NCBI RefSeq assembly: GCF_002237755.1
Contig: NZ_MWSJ01000001.1
Span: 372,001 to 436,000, forward strand
DNA length: 64,000 bases
Direction of reading: 5' to 3'
Source: Lysinibacillus sp. KCTC 33748
GTDB taxonomy: Bacteria > Bacillota > Bacilli > Bacillales_A > Planococcaceae
Each line of letters begins with the position of its first letter. The first letter of the stretch is position 1. The notes below the pieces were generated by a model. The model worked only from the letters and a program-made list of their open reading frames with translations, was not told where the DNA came from and made no database searches. Position numbers and translations under genes: made by a program. Positions 1 to 9,518 of this stretch are shown piece by piece.

Positions 1-2
1 AA

Positions 3-125
3 AAAACTGGTACTGTAGCAGGGGAAACTTGCTATTTATATAAATTGGAATTAGATTCTTCAGAGGATAACCTAGAAAAAAACTTGGAAAAATCCTTTGA
101 TGATTGGCTGAAGACATTCATCTAA
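3..125 (+). CDS. C-terminal end of an unidentified protein (truncated by window edge)
   Basis: An open frame enters the window and ends at TAA 123-125, giving 40 residues that finish with an acidic, leucine-rich segment (SSEDNLEKNLEKSFDDWLK). The family is not recognised. The next open stretch (112-309, another frame) reads like a natural continuation, so the gene may be frameshifted near 110. Only the end is visible and no function is proposed. Confidence 0.4.
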   Translation, partial: KTGTVAGETCYLYKLELDSSEDNLEKNLEKSFDDWLKTFI

Positions 126-309
126 AATTTATGAAGAGTTTATCTTAGCACTTACAAATAACCAAACTAAAAAATCCATCTACGGACTTATACACGAATC
201 AGTGCCTGGAATCGGCACCTTAATCTCTATTGGTATGATGATTATTGGAGGCATCATTGTATCACTCGTTATATTAGGTGTGAAGCGTTTTATATGGAAA
301 AGTACATAA
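112..309 (+). pseudogene. Frameshifted membrane-protein tail
   Basis: This frame is open for 65 codons but has no usable start codon or ribosome site. It encodes a short polar stretch (SSKIYEEFILALTNNQ) followed by a hydrophobic segment of about 25 residues (GTLISIGMMIIGGIIVSLVI) and a basic end (KRFIWKST), typical of a C-terminal membrane anchor. It overlaps the end of the preceding partial frame. The simplest reading is one gene broken by a small indel, but two unrelated remnants are possible. Confidence 0.35.
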
Positions 310-373
310 TTTGAACCAAAACGCTTTCATAGAATATGTGCTCCATGCTCAACTTCCCACACAATTGCGATAT

Positions 374-414
374 AAAAAAAGTCGATTCCATATGGTCTGG
401 AAATCGACTTTTTT
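374..414. terminator. Bidirectional intrinsic terminator
   Basis: Inverted repeat AAAAAAGTCGATT / AAATCGACTTTTTT with a short loop; A-run on one side and T-run on the other. It can end the + strand remnant and, on the minus strand, the betaine-binding lipoprotein gene. Confidence 0.7.
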
Positions 415-578
415 AGGTAAAATCTGCAAAGGAAATAGGTTTTGATGTTTGACCTAATTCTAAAGATAGAATCTTACGTTCCAATTATCATCAACTAAAG
501 TGCAGAAGGTATTGTTGTTTTAACGCTATTCTTCATATGTAAAATCGCTAGACGAGTTTATAAAACTTGCCATTTGTA

Positions 579-1451
579 CTATTTTACATCTTTTGTCCAC
601 TCTGAAACTTTATCCTCGTTGTCTTTGATCCATGATTTTGCTGCCTCTTTAGGATCAGCGCCTTTCATAATATCAAACATAACACTTTCAATATCTTCTG
701 AAGTCCAGTGGAAGTTTTTAAGAACACTATACGCTCCCGGATTATCTTCTTTCAATCCGTTACGTGCAAATGTACCAATATATTCTTCAGTTCCATATAT
801 ACCTTTAGGATCGTCTAAATATTTTAAATCAAAAGCGTTGAACTTCCAGTGCGGAGACCAACCTGTCACGATGATTTCTTCATTTTTCGCAATCGCTTGA
901 GTAAGAGCTGCTGTCATTGCACCTCCAGATGAGGTAACTACATTCCAGCCTTCTAGGTTTTTATATTCTTTATAAGCATTTTCCGTAGTAGCTGTCATAT
1001 TTGCTCCTGGATCAATGCCAGTAATCGTTTTACCAGCTTCATCTGTTAAATCTTCGATAGAATTTACATCCATATAACTAGGGACAACTAGGCCAATTTT
1101 TGCACCTTCTAGGTTTTTACCCAAATCGTCTATTTTATCCTTATACTTCTCAACTTGAGGGGCATGCGTTTGTGGTAGCCAAGCTGACACCATGCCATCA
1201 ACCTCTCCTTTGGCAAGAGCCTCCCACATAATCCCGTTATCTAGTGGTGTTAGTGTTACATCATATCCTAAATCTTCTAGAACTTGTCCTACTACGTTTG
1301 TTGAAGCAATTTCAGTATCCCACTCAACATAGGCTAAGTTCACTTCTTTTTTGTCTTTATTTTTCGTGTCTTCACCACCTGAGCCACAAGCAGTTAATAC
1401 GAACATGACTGCAAAAGCCAATCCTATCTTCATTAATTTATTGAATCTCAT
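579..1451 (-). CDS. opuAC: Glycine betaine/proline-betaine ABC transporter substrate-binding lipoprotein (OpuAC-like)
   Basis: A 290-residue extracellular solute-binding lipoprotein. The signal peptide ends in the lipobox LTAC with the lipidated Cys at residue 22. The mature part (EVNLAYVEWDTEIASTNVVG, then ALAKGEVDGMVSAWLP, then TGWSPHWKFNAFDLKYL) matches the OpuAC/ProX-like quaternary-amine binding fold, in which tryptophans form the ligand box. It would deliver betaine to an ABC importer for osmoprotection. GGAAAGGGAGAT stands 5 bases before ATG. No transporter ATPase or permease genes are adjacent in the window, so it is either an orphan or the last gene of a displaced opuA operon. The assignment to the family is firm; the exact ligand is inferred. 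Confidence 0.9.
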   Translation of the reverse strand: MRFNKLMKIGLAFAVMFVLTACGSGGEDTKNKDKKEVNLAYVEWDTEIASTNVVGQVLEDLGYDVTLTPLDNGIMWEALAKGEVDGMVSAWLPQTHAPQVEKYKDKIDDLGKNLEGAKIGLVVPSYMDVNSIEDLTDEAGKTITGIDPGANMTATTENAYKEYKNLEGWNVVTSSGGAMTAALTQAIAKNEEIIVTGWSPHWKFNAFDLKYLDDPKGIYGTEEYIGTFARNGLKEDNPGAYSVLKNFHWTSEDIESVMFDIMKGADPKEAAKSWIKDNEDKVSEWTKDVK

Positions 1452-1559
1452 AAGATCTCCCTTTCCTTAATATAGGATGATATGTATCTAAAAATTAACA
1501 AGTAACAACTTAAAGTTATCAAAAGGTTGTTACTTTTGTCAAATCGACTTCAATAGGTA

Positions 1560-1670
1560 GATTATCAATTATGCCTCGGCATAATTGCGTCCGAAATGGG
1601 CTTTGAGCTTAGGCGCATGAGGGCCGACGCAATGTCGGTTAGCTCGATAATCCACAGGACTTGGCGTTTT
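1560..1670 (-). repeat. Dispersed intergenic repeat, family B, minus-strand copy
   Basis: Read on the minus strand this contains AACGCCAAGTCCTGTGG and GCCGAGGCATAATTG, the same blocks as in the copy at 20575-20687. The outer part is an almost perfect 22-bp palindrome (CAATTATGCC-TC-GGCATAATTG, 1566-1587). Confidence 0.6.
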
Positions 1671-1820
1671 TACCGATGCAAAAGAAGTAAAAGTTTAATA
1701 GAAAGGAACTTCGTAGATGTTTGATACATTTCACGATATTGAGGTAAATCAAACATCCTTTGAGTTCAAAAGTACAGAATGGGGCTGAAATTGAACGAAT
1801 TAAAATTTGCAAGAAAAAAG

Positions 1821-1860
1821 ATTATCAAAATATGTTCGGAAACTAACAAATATTGATTTT
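1821..1860 (+). repeat. Duplicated promoter-like segment, copy 1
   Basis: Forty bases starting ATTATCAAAATATGTTC recur at 2270-2309 with five mismatches. Both copies are followed by AT-rich sequence with a TATAGT-like hexamer. Confidence 0.5.
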
Positions 1861-2004
1861 AATAATTTTATCGATAATGCTATAGTTCGATTTTTAATTT
1901 AAGCATACGTATTTTATTTAAGAAAATCTTTGTACTAAAAAAACTTAACATGCTCTCAAATTCCAGCGTTCATGTATCGAGCAATTCCTTTATAATTCAT
2001 ACCA

Positions 2005-2042
2005 AGAAGGGGATGTATCGGTAATTTGATACGCCTCTTTTT
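2005..2042 (+). terminator. Intrinsic terminator without an upstream gene
   Basis: AAGGGGATGTATC and GATACGCCTCTTTTT pair with a small bulge around an 8-base loop and a T-run follows. The nearest upstream + strand gene-like object is the duplicated promoter-like segment, which suggests a short transcript. Confidence 0.5.
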
Positions 2043-2269
2043 CCATTTTAAACGAACGGGTGAAAGCCTTTTGCTTACTCAAGAGCTATTTGCTTAGCTC
2101 ACTTTGAAAGTGCTTAGGACGTTCTATTCTACACTTAAGTATGAGGGGTTTTCGCTAGTGAAATTTCAGGAAAAAGCGTTGAGAAACAACCTCTTATAAT
2201 GGATTCCAGTAGATGAACTTGTATGGAGATGAAAATAAAATTTAACTCCCAAAAACAAAGAATTTTGGA

Positions 2270-2309
2270 ATTATCAAAATATGTTCAAAAACGAACAAAA
2301 AGTGATTTT
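2270..2309 (+). repeat. Duplicated promoter-like segment, copy 2
   Basis: Second copy of the segment at 1821-1860. It contains the inverted repeat TGTTC-N6-GAACA, which could be an operator. Confidence 0.5.
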
Positions 2310-2635
2310 GTTTGTTTTAAAATGCCTGATATAGTGTAACTAACCTTGAAAACAAGAGGCTTTTTTCACGGTTGTACAAAATGAGTAAATTTGATGAAAA
2401 TAAACCGCATTTGTTGTTTAAAAGAGTATTTAATGAAAGTGAAATAATCAGTAACAGCTGTCTTATTGGCAGCTCTTATTATCTAGAGTAGTGTTGAAAA
2501 AATGTTTTCACATGTTTAGTGTCGTGAAAAACGGGAATAGAATGTATTGATAAGAGTTAAAAAAGCTTATCTAATTTCAAAATTAATAGTTGTGACACTG
2601 CTAGGATTTACTGGTGAAGGCATTGAGGTGTTTTT

Positions 2636-4129
2636 ATGTATAATTTTTTGGATCGATTACCTTTGCAAAAGGTGAATATTCTACATCACATTTACGATGA
2701 ACAGAGGCTTTTTTCAAGTTTAGAATTATCCCAGACGATGGATCTTTCTGAAAGAACAATTTTGAAAATAATGAATGAGATAGCAATTGATTTAGAGTTC
2801 ATTACTGAATCTGCTGTCATCCAAAAAGAAGAGCATAAGTATTTTCAATTAACTTATAAAGATAATTTTTCTATGAAGACTGTTGAAAGATATTATTTAC
2901 AAAACTCATTAACCTATAAAGCTTTTAATGAGATTTTTTACAATAAATTTTATGATGTCAATACGTTTGTTTTGGAAAACTTTACAAGCGTTGCATCCAT
3001 GTATCGAAGAATAAAAAAAGTTAAGCCTTTGTTAGATCAGTTTCAATTGAAGTATACGTCTTATGAAAAAGTGAGTCTTGAAGGGACAGAAAAGCAATTT
3101 CGTTATTTTTACTTCTTGTTCTATTGGAATTCGTATTGGGGAGAAGAGTGGCCATTTACTCTAGTTTCAAGAGAAGAAATATTGGAAATAATGAAGGAAG
3201 TAGACATAGCCTATTCCGAACAAGTTTTATATTGGCTAGCCATTTGCTTATCACGCGCAAAATTAGGTTGCCTAATCGAATATCATCCAATGTATGCAAA
3301 CTTTACGAAACATCATCATAACTATGAGCAATTATCGGGAAAATTACAGCATATATTTAGAAAATTTACTGATTTATCAGATGAAGAAATTGAATTAGAA
3401 ACAATGTTTTTATTCTCCATCTTTAGCTGTATGCGCCGTTATCATAAAACGGATAATGCAGTAAGTTTATTGATGAACTTTGCACAGCATCATAATCAGG
3501 AATTATTTGTACAAGCAACTTTATATTGGATAGAAGTATTCATGGAGCATTTCTCCGTTAATTTAGATGTAGAAGTATATGGGGCACTCTTTATAAATTT
3601 ACTACATCTTCATTATTATATTTTAACCTTTTCTGGTCCAGCTACTTTATTTAAAGAAGATCTTTACCAAAAGAGATTAGAAATGCATGAAACGGCACAA
3701 ATAGAAATCATGAATCAGTTTTATGATCGTCTAATGGAAAATCAGGCCTTCGACATCGTATTTAAACGCAGGGAAATATTAATTGGCCGATATCATAAAT
3801 TACTAAAACAAACAATTGATTTTGTCAATAAAGATACCATTAAAATAAAGATATTTTCAATGATAAATGATGCTCCCTATTTATTCAATCAAATACAACG
3901 TGTCTTTATCCATGTTGAGTTATGTTCTAAGGATGAAGAGGCGGAGTTAATTATAACGGATCGCTTATACTTAACTATTAAAAAAGACATCGAAGATATA
4001 TTTGTATGGAATTCAGTTCCTTCAAGAAGCGATTATGAAAGGTTATCTAAAAGACTACACGAAATCTATTTTACTAAGTATCAACACCAAAATAAGTTAT
4101 TATTGAAAACTTTATTAAGTGAAGTGTAA
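2636..4129 (+). CDS. Mga/AtxA-like helix-turn-helix transcriptional regulator
   Basis: A 497-residue protein whose N-terminus (LPLQKVNILHHIYDEQRLFSSLELSQTMDLSERTILKIMNEI) is an Mga-type winged helix-turn-helix of the kind that opens Mga, AtxA and related regulators. The long middle and C-terminal region is helical, rich in Phe/Tyr/His, and has no enzyme motif; in this family such regions hold PRD-like or EIIB-like regulatory modules, which cannot be confirmed by eye here. TGAGGTG precedes the ATG by 6 bases. It stands alone after a 1.2-kb gene-less stretch. Its targets are unknown; the HemAT and HD-GYP genes directly downstream are candidates only by position. Confidence 0.7.
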   Translation: MYNFLDRLPLQKVNILHHIYDEQRLFSSLELSQTMDLSERTILKIMNEIAIDLEFITESAVIQKEEHKYFQLTYKDNFSMKTVERYYLQNSLTYKAFNEIFYNKFYDVNTFVLENFTSVASMYRRIKKVKPLLDQFQLKYTSYEKVSLEGTEKQFRYFYFLFYWNSYWGEEWPFTLVSREEILEIMKEVDIAYSEQVLYWLAICLSRAKLGCLIEYHPMYANFTKHHHNYEQLSGKLQHIFRKFTDLSDEEIELETMFLFSIFSCMRRYHKTDNAVSLLMNFAQHHNQELFVQATLYWIEVFMEHFSVNLDVEVYGALFINLLHLHYYILTFSGPATLFKEDLYQKRLEMHETAQIEIMNQFYDRLMENQAFDIVFKRREILIGRYHKLLKQTIDFVNKDTIKIKIFSMINDAPYLFNQIQRVFIHVELCSKDEEAELIITDRLYLTIKKDIEDIFVWNSVPSRSDYERLSKRLHEIYFTKYQHQNKLLLKTLLSEV

Positions 4130-4152
4130 AGAAAATTAATGGAGGTTGATTC

Positions 4153-5418
4153 ATGTTTTGGAAAAGTAAAAAGAAAGAGATAGAAAACGGCATTATATTA
4201 CTTGAAAGTACTATAAAAATGGATATTCAAAAGGGTAGTGAAGTAGAGAAACAAATAACAATGCTTCATTTTTCAATAGAAGAGCTACAAGTAATTAAAA
4301 ACTTACAGCCATTTGTAGAAGAAAAAATCGATGATATTGTTAATCTTTTTTACAAGAATCTCAGTTTGGAAGAATCTCTACTAACACTAATTAATAATAA
4401 TAGTTCGGTAGATGCTTTGAAGGAGACTTTAAAATCACATATTTTAGAAATGTTTTCAGGAATAATTAATGATAAATATTTTTTGAAAAGGACTAGAATA
4501 GCACAAATGCATGTGAAAATTGGTCTCCAGACAAAATGGTATTTATGTGCTTTTCGAAAAGAATATTTCTGAAAAAGAATTTTATTATGCTAGTGTAAAA
4601 GCACTTTCAAAACTATTTAATTTAGAGCAACAAGTTGTTAAGAATATGATAGAGAGATAAGTAGAATTAAAGAAAAGTTAGATGGACAGGCGGAACAGAC
4701 TAAAATTCAAGTTATGAATTCTACTGAAAATTTAGCATCAATTTCAGAGCAAACTAACGCAGCATTTCATGAATTACATATTCATTGCACAGAAATGGTG
4801 GAGATTACGAATGATGGAAGGGAGTTATCTGCTTTAGCAGAGGAGAGAGCTCAAAATGGGAAATTTCAAATAAGTAGACAGGATAGCAATATGAAGAATG
4901 TTCATGAGGCTGTTCAAATAATCTCCAATGATATAGAAGAATTGTTAAAGATAACGAAGGAAGTTCAAGGCATTATTGATATTGTAACGAAAATAGCAGA
5001 TCGAACTAATTTATTATCTTTAAACGCAGCAATTGAAGCAGCAAGGGCCGGCGAAGATGGAAGAGGATTTGCAGTTGTAGCGGATGAAGTTAAAAAATTA
5101 TCAGAAGTAACAAAAAAATCAGTCTCAAATGTAGCTCATTTAATTTTATCTACTGTATCTAAGGTAGAAAAGTTATCAGCTTCACTGGACATGATTAATC
5201 AATGTGTTCAAGACGGGGAACAAATTATGAAACAAACAGACATATGTTTTGAGCAAATATTACAATCTATGCAAGAAACACAAAAAAATAATGAACATTC
5301 ACAAGAAGAGATTAATGTTTTTGCTAATGTTGTCAATGAATTAGGTAAAGCATTTGAAGAAGTTGCATTGTCGGCTGACCGACTTGCTAGTTTTGCTAAT
5401 GAATTAAACAATGGATAA
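4153..5418 (+). pseudogene. hemAT: Haem-based aerotaxis transducer HemAT, broken by frameshifts
   Basis: Residues from 4153 match the globin sensor domain of HemAT (FYKNL, SSVDALKETLKSHILEMFSGII, RIAQMHVKIGLQTKWYL with the predicted proximal His in MHVKIGL). The frame is lost at about 4555 and ends at TGA 4570-4572. A second frame (about 4562-4645) continues with EKEFYYASVKALSKLFNLEQQVV, and a third, back in the first frame, gives [18 protein letters not shown] and the whole methyl-accepting signalling domain to 5418 ([20 protein letters not shown] at the hairpin tip). Compared with Bacillus subtilis HemAT about 15 codons are missing at the first break. The intact protein would sense oxygen and signal to CheA. 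A sequencing error cannot explain the deletion easily, so it is called a pseudogene. Confidence 0.8.
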
Positions 5419-5430
5419 GGGGTCTTCTAA

Positions 5431-6429
5431 ATGTGTGAAAAAATACCGAAGGAATTAACATATTATTTAAAACTAGGTGATGCTGTTGTAATTGTTGATG
5501 AAAATCAATTAATTATCGATGTTAATCAACAATATGAAACGATTACCGGCTGTAAAAGAGAATTTCTTATTGGATTACCAGTAGAAAGTTTAAAATCGAG
5601 AGTAACGCCATTTGTTATGTATAAATCGATAAAAAGTACATTGAAAAAAGGTCTGCCATGGTCTGGGGCAATGGTTCATGTTAACAAATCTTTAGAGATA
5701 AGATACTCATTCATAACGATTACGCCAATTGAAATAGAAGAAATTATTTATTATATAGGAGTTATGCGCTTAGCAGAACAACTAGTGATAGATGAAGTGA
5801 ATCAGAAGAAAGTAGAGCAAAAGGAGCTATTTCAGTTGTTAGCCCTATCAAGTGAAATGCGCGATGCAAATATAGCAGAACATCTTTTGAACGTGCAAAA
5901 TTTAGCAGAGGAATTGTTGCTAAGCCTCTTTGAAGATAGAACTTATAATTTATCATTAGAGTATGTTAGTAAAATTATAGAATACAGTGTTTTACATGAC
6001 ATAGGAAAATCGGGAATACCAGAATCAATCCTGTATAAAACTGGACCACTAACAGTCTATGAGAAAAAAATAGTGAAGATGCATCCTCTTATGGGTGTAG
6101 ATGTATTGAATAAACTGTCTAATGAAATGAACAATAAAGTTTTTGATGACAAAAAAATAGCAGAGAATATTATTAAATATCATCATGAGAACTGGGATGG
6201 AACAGGCTATCCAATGGGGTTAAAAGGAGAAGAAATTCCTCTTGAAGCGAGAGTAATATCTATAGTAGATGTTTACGACGCTTTAGTTAGTGATAGAGCT
6301 TATAAAAAAGCTTGGACAAAGGAAGAAGCTCTTTCTTATTTAAAAGAACAGAAGGGTACTAAGTTTGACCCTAAATTAGTAGAAGTGTTTATCGAAAAAG
6401 TTATTCAAAAAGATAGTATTTTTCTGTAA
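5431..6429 (+). CDS. PAS domain plus HD-GYP cyclic-di-GMP phosphodiesterase-like protein
   Basis: A 332-residue cytosolic protein. Residues 10-115 look like a PAS sensor (DAVVIVDENQLIIDVNQQYETITGC). Residues 140-330 form an HD-GYP domain: H151 in AEHLLNVQ, the HD pair 189-190 in VLHDIGKSGIP, H218 in KMHP, HHENWDGTGYP at 251-261 and D280 in SIVDVYDAL. These are the metal ligands and signature of phosphodiesterases that hydrolyse c-di-GMP. It begins 12 bases after the hemAT relic, with AAGGGG upstream of ATG, so the two were probably cotranscribed and the PAS module may have carried a related input. Substrate is inferred from the family and not shown. Confidence 0.88.
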   Translation: MCEKIPKELTYYLKLGDAVVIVDENQLIIDVNQQYETITGCKREFLIGLPVESLKSRVTPFVMYKSIKSTLKKGLPWSGAMVHVNKSLEIRYSFITITPIEIEEIIYYIGVMRLAEQLVIDEVNQKKVEQKELFQLLALSSEMRDANIAEHLLNVQNLAEELLLSLFEDRTYNLSLEYVSKIIEYSVLHDIGKSGIPESILYKTGPLTVYEKKIVKMHPLMGVDVLNKLSNEMNNKVFDDKKIAENIIKYHHENWDGTGYPMGLKGEEIPLEARVISIVDVYDALVSDRAYKKAWTKEEALSYLKEQKGTKFDPKLVEVFIEKVIQKDSIFL

Positions 6430-6534
6430 TCCGATTTGGATATATAGGGGGAAATGTAACATATAATTTCCATAATTAATCATTTTTGTTAAAAACAATT
6501 AGGTTGATAGAAATTTTAGATGCCATTTATATAA

Positions 6535-6716
6535 GTTGATTCTCGTTACAACTAGGCGACCCCTTTGGAATTAGCAATAGAGGAAACACCTCCTGTGATA
6601 AACGTCCTCTGACCAATATCGTGTTGTTGTTGCTGTTGCTGTCGCTTCGCTTTCGCACAGATAAAATGTGTTGGACCGATACCATAGGGAATCGCACAGT
6701 CGGAACGGAACTCAAC
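6535..6716 (+). repeat. MITE-like palindromic repeat, family A (copy A1)
   Basis: Starts with GTTGATTCTCGTTACAACTA and ends with GTCGGAACGGAACTCAAC, which are imperfect terminal inverted repeats. The interior has GCTGTCGCTTCGCTTTCGC and CTCCTGTGATAAACG blocks shared with the other copies. It fills most of the gap between the HD-GYP gene and the chemoreceptor. Confidence 0.7.
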
Positions 6717-6784
6717 ATTAGGTTATGGCGATCAACCAATTTTATTATCAATATAAATTAAATGTATCTAAGGTGGAGAGATAA

Positions 6785-8503
6785 ATGAAGTTTTATAAAA
6801 ATGCATCTTTGATTGGGAAGTTCGGAATATTCAATTCGATTGTGTTAGTTGCACTTGTCATTATAGGGTTTACTGGCATAATGGGTGTTGAAAAAATGAA
6901 TGATAATGCGACATCCTTATATGATGAAAATTTAACTTCTATCTATTTATTAAGTAACATTTCAACGAATCAGCAAAAAATAACGAATCTAAAGTTCAAA
7001 ATTTTCTTTTACTCACAAGATATAGATGAAAAAATTCAATATTATGAAGAAATCGCAACTATTGAAGAAGAAATTGGTCAATCCTTTAAAGATTTAAAAA
7101 AAGTAAACATAGGTAGTGAAGAAAAAAAATTACTCAAGTATTTGGAAGAAGTAAATCAAAGTTATGAAGATATATTAGAATCCAGTTTTCAACAAGTTAC
7201 CTCTGATGCGACAGAAGTGGATGCCAATGTATTATTAGAACCGCTATTTGAAAAAGAAAGGCAAAGAGATGATTTGATGGAGCAATTAGAAACAACAACT
7301 ATTAAAAGTGCCGAATTGAGCAATGAAAAAAATAATGGTACATATAAGAGAACATTGTATCAAAACGGTATTATTATGTTTATCGCTCTACTATTTAGTA
7401 TAAGTATTCTAATCTATTTAAGTAGGTATGTTAAAAAAGCAATCTCCAATATTCGGGATGTTGTATCTGGGGTTGAAGATGGTGATTTAACGCGACATGC
7501 TGAGGTATTATATCCAGATGATCTTGGGAAAATTACGCAAGGTTTGAACCATTCTGTTACACATATTCGGGAACTTGTTTCTAATGTGAATAGTACCTCA
7601 ACACAAATGGGAAGTTTAAGTGAAAATTTAAGTGCAACTATTGAGGAAATTACTGCTTCAATGAATGAAATTGATACAAATTCAAAGGAAGTCGCAATGG
7701 GAAGTACTACATTAGGTGCAACAACTGAGCAAATAAACGCGACTGCAATTGAAGTGCTTGATAGTACGGAAAAATTAAATGAGAAAACCAAATATAGTCT
7801 TAATTTCTCACAAGAAGTAAAAGAGAGAGCCATTGATATTAAAGAAACAGCTATTCAAGCATTTAGTACAGCTCGTAATCTATATGATGACAAACAAAAG
7901 TTAGTTTTAGAAGCGATTCAAGCCGGACAAATCGTATCTGAAGTAAAAGTAATGTCTGACACAATAGCAGATATTGCAGATCAAACGAATTTGTTAGCAT
8001 TAAATGCAGCGATCGAGGCTGCCAGAGCAGGAGAGCAAGGTAAAGGTTTTGCAGTTGTTGCTGCCGAAGTACGAAAATTAGCTGAACAATCATCTGAAAC
8101 CGTTCAAAGAATACAAATTGTTACAAGTGACGTAGAAAAAGCATTTAAGAATGTATCTACTAATGCTCAAGATTTATTACACTTTATAGACGATAAAGTA
8201 ACACCTGATTATGAACTATTCCAAAACAGTGGAATTCAATATGAAGAAGATGCTATGTACTTTAATACATTAATAACTGAAGTGACAACATTTGTTGGAA
8301 CGATGAAGTACTCTATGCTAGAAATACAAAAAGCGATTGAAAATGTATCTACAGTCGCGATAGAATCATCAGATCATTCAAATGGAATAGCAAATAGTAT
8401 TTCAGAAACATTACAAGCTATACAGCATGTAGCAGAATCATCCGTTCAAACTGCAAGTATCGCTGAAAAAATATCTCAACAATTAAATAATTTCAAGCTA
8501 TAG
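6785..8503 (+). CDS. Methyl-accepting chemotaxis protein
   Basis: A 572-residue transmembrane chemoreceptor. Membrane segments lie near residues 13-34 and 193-213 and enclose an extracytoplasmic, mostly helical sensor of the four-helix-bundle type ([20 protein letters not shown]). A HAMP domain follows (about 215-268) and then the cytoplasmic signalling domain, with the conserved hairpin tip [20 protein letters not shown] near residue 400 that contacts CheA and CheW. GGTGGAGAG precedes ATG. Length and domain order are normal for the family. The ligand cannot be read from the sequence. It follows the HemAT and HD-GYP genes but is separated from them by a repeat, so it is probably its own transcription unit. 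Confidence 0.92.
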   Translation: MKFYKNASLIGKFGIFNSIVLVALVIIGFTGIMGVEKMNDNATSLYDENLTSIYLLSNISTNQQKITNLKFKIFFYSQDIDEKIQYYEEIATIEEEIGQSFKDLKKVNIGSEEKKLLKYLEEVNQSYEDILESSFQQVTSDATEVDANVLLEPLFEKERQRDDLMEQLETTTIKSAELSNEKNNGTYKRTLYQNGIIMFIALLFSISILIYLSRYVKKAISNIRDVVSGVEDGDLTRHAEVLYPDDLGKITQGLNHSVTHIRELVSNVNSTSTQMGSLSENLSATIEEITASMNEIDTNSKEVAMGSTTLGATTEQINATAIEVLDSTEKLNEKTKYSLNFSQEVKERAIDIKETAIQAFSTARNLYDDKQKLVLEAIQAGQIVSEVKVMSDTIADIADQTNLLALNAAIEAARAGEQGKGFAVVAAEVRKLAEQSSETVQRIQIVTSDVEKAFKNVSTNAQDLLHFIDDKVTPDYELFQNSGIQYEEDAMYFNTLITEVTTFVGTMKYSMLEIQKAIENVSTVAIESSDHSNGIANSISETLQAIQHVAESSVQTASIAEKISQQLNNFKL

Positions 8504-8673
8504 AATAGGAAATAGTACCCGCGTGGCAAGACGTTGAATAAGGTTAATTTAAGTCTCCCGCGGGTAATCCCATTCCCTCCGTAAGCAATTCCATTCAAAG
8601 TATGAATGAACAAAAAATTTTTCCTTTCATATCATATGTGAGAATGGATTTTAGTTTATTGAGGAGGAAAGGA

Positions 8674-9243
8674 ATGCATTGGATAGCCATCATTCTTATT
8701 GGGATAGCTGCCAACTTAGATAATTTAGGAATTGGTCTCGCTTATGGTATTAAGCGAGTGAAAATACCCGTATTATCCAATGCGGTTATTGCCCTTATTT
8801 CAATGATCGTCACATACGTTGCAGTTACAGCTGGGGGCGTAGTTATTGATTATGTCTCTCCAGATTTCGCAAATTTAATAGGAAGTCTTTTGCTTTGTGT
8901 TATTGGGATATGGACTTTATTATCTAGTCGCTTATCTAAACAAGGAATATTAGAGAACCCTGAAGTATTTGATGAGGATAAAAATTATATCATTTCATTT
9001 AGAGAAGCAATGACGCTCGGCTTTGTCTTATCAGCCAACTGTTTAGCCGGCGGAATAGCACTTGGAGCCAATGGTATTTCTGCAATATGGACAGTAATTT
9101 CTATCGGTTTCTTTTCGTTCATAACAGTAGGCGCGGGTGTTCACTTTGGCGGTTTACTGACAAAGACATTCATAGGAAAACACTCAACCGCTATTTCGGG
9201 GTGGTTACTAATTATTATAGGGATCATTGAAATGATTTCTTGA
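8674..9243 (+). CDS. MntP/YtaF-family membrane protein
   Basis: A small polytopic protein of 189 residues with about six hydrophobic helices in two similar halves. Each half carries a charged membrane motif (AANLDNLGIGLAYGIK and SANCLAGGIALGANG), the pattern of the MntP manganese exporters and the sporulation membrane protein YtaF. The start was set at ATG 8674 because GAGGAGG lies 6 bases upstream; an upstream in-frame ATG at 8602 lacks a ribosome site and would add a polar tail. The second half has Asn/Cys where exporters often have Asp, so YtaF-like function is as likely as manganese export. A strong terminator follows. Confidence 0.78.
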   Translation: MHWIAIILIGIAANLDNLGIGLAYGIKRVKIPVLSNAVIALISMIVTYVAVTAGGVVIDYVSPDFANLIGSLLLCVIGIWTLLSSRLSKQGILENPEVFDEDKNYIISFREAMTLGFVLSANCLAGGIALGANGISAIWTVISIGFFSFITVGAGVHFGGLLTKTFIGKHSTAISGWLLIIIGIIEMIS

Positions 9244-9303
9244 ATATACTAGATTTCTAGTTGAGATTAATGAATAGAAAGAGGCTTTTCTATTAAAAAT
9301 AGG

Positions 9304-9340
9304 AAATATCACATGTTTTTCATGTGATATTTTCTTTTTT
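9304..9340 (+). terminator. Intrinsic terminator
   Basis: Perfect stem AAATATCACATG / CATGTGATATTT with a T5 loop followed by CTTTTTT. Ends the MntP/YtaF-like gene. Confidence 0.85.
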
Positions 9341-9382
9341 AAAGGTAATTTTGACATATTGAGGACAAGTTTGGATTTGTTG

Positions 9383-9449
9383 TTGACATTCACTGGCATT
9401 AACACGTATTCTTGGTAATAGAGATTCAATTGAGAATGATTTTCATTCC
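9383..9449 (+). promoter_or_regulatory. Promoter and Fur box of the NEAT/haem operon
   Basis: TTGACA (9383-9388), an 18-base spacer and TATTCT (9407-9412) form a sigma-A-like promoter. Just downstream TGAGAATGATTTTCA (9431-9445) matches the Fur core TGATAATNATTATCA at 12 of 14 defined positions. Iron-replete Fur bound here would block the whole haem-uptake operon. Confidence 0.75.
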
Positions 9450-9518
9450 GAAGGGTACTTTCAATCATGTTTTTATGGAATTGAATTTTTCTATTATTTT
9501 AGAGGAGGCGTACAACAC

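Larger units (their letters stand above)
1452..2635. other. 1.2-kb stretch without genes
   Basis: No plausible coding frame was found. It holds a family-B repeat copy (about 1560-1670), two diverged copies of a 40-bp promoter-like segment (1821-1860 and 2270-2309) and a terminator hairpin at 2005-2042. A small RNA between 1890 and 2042 is possible. Confidence 0.5.

Noticed and set aside
574..900. 108-codon + strand frame
   Set aside because: It is the antisense shadow of the betaine-binding lipoprotein gene.
6527..6751. 74-codon minus-strand frame
   Set aside because: Lies in repeat copy A1; no ribosome site and Asn/Ser-rich low-complexity product.
8516..8572. Riboswitch before the MntP/YtaF-like gene
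   Set aside because: There is an inverted repeat TACCCGCG...CGCGGGTA with a 40-base loop, but the GGGGAGTA motif of the manganese riboswitch is absent and there is no terminator.
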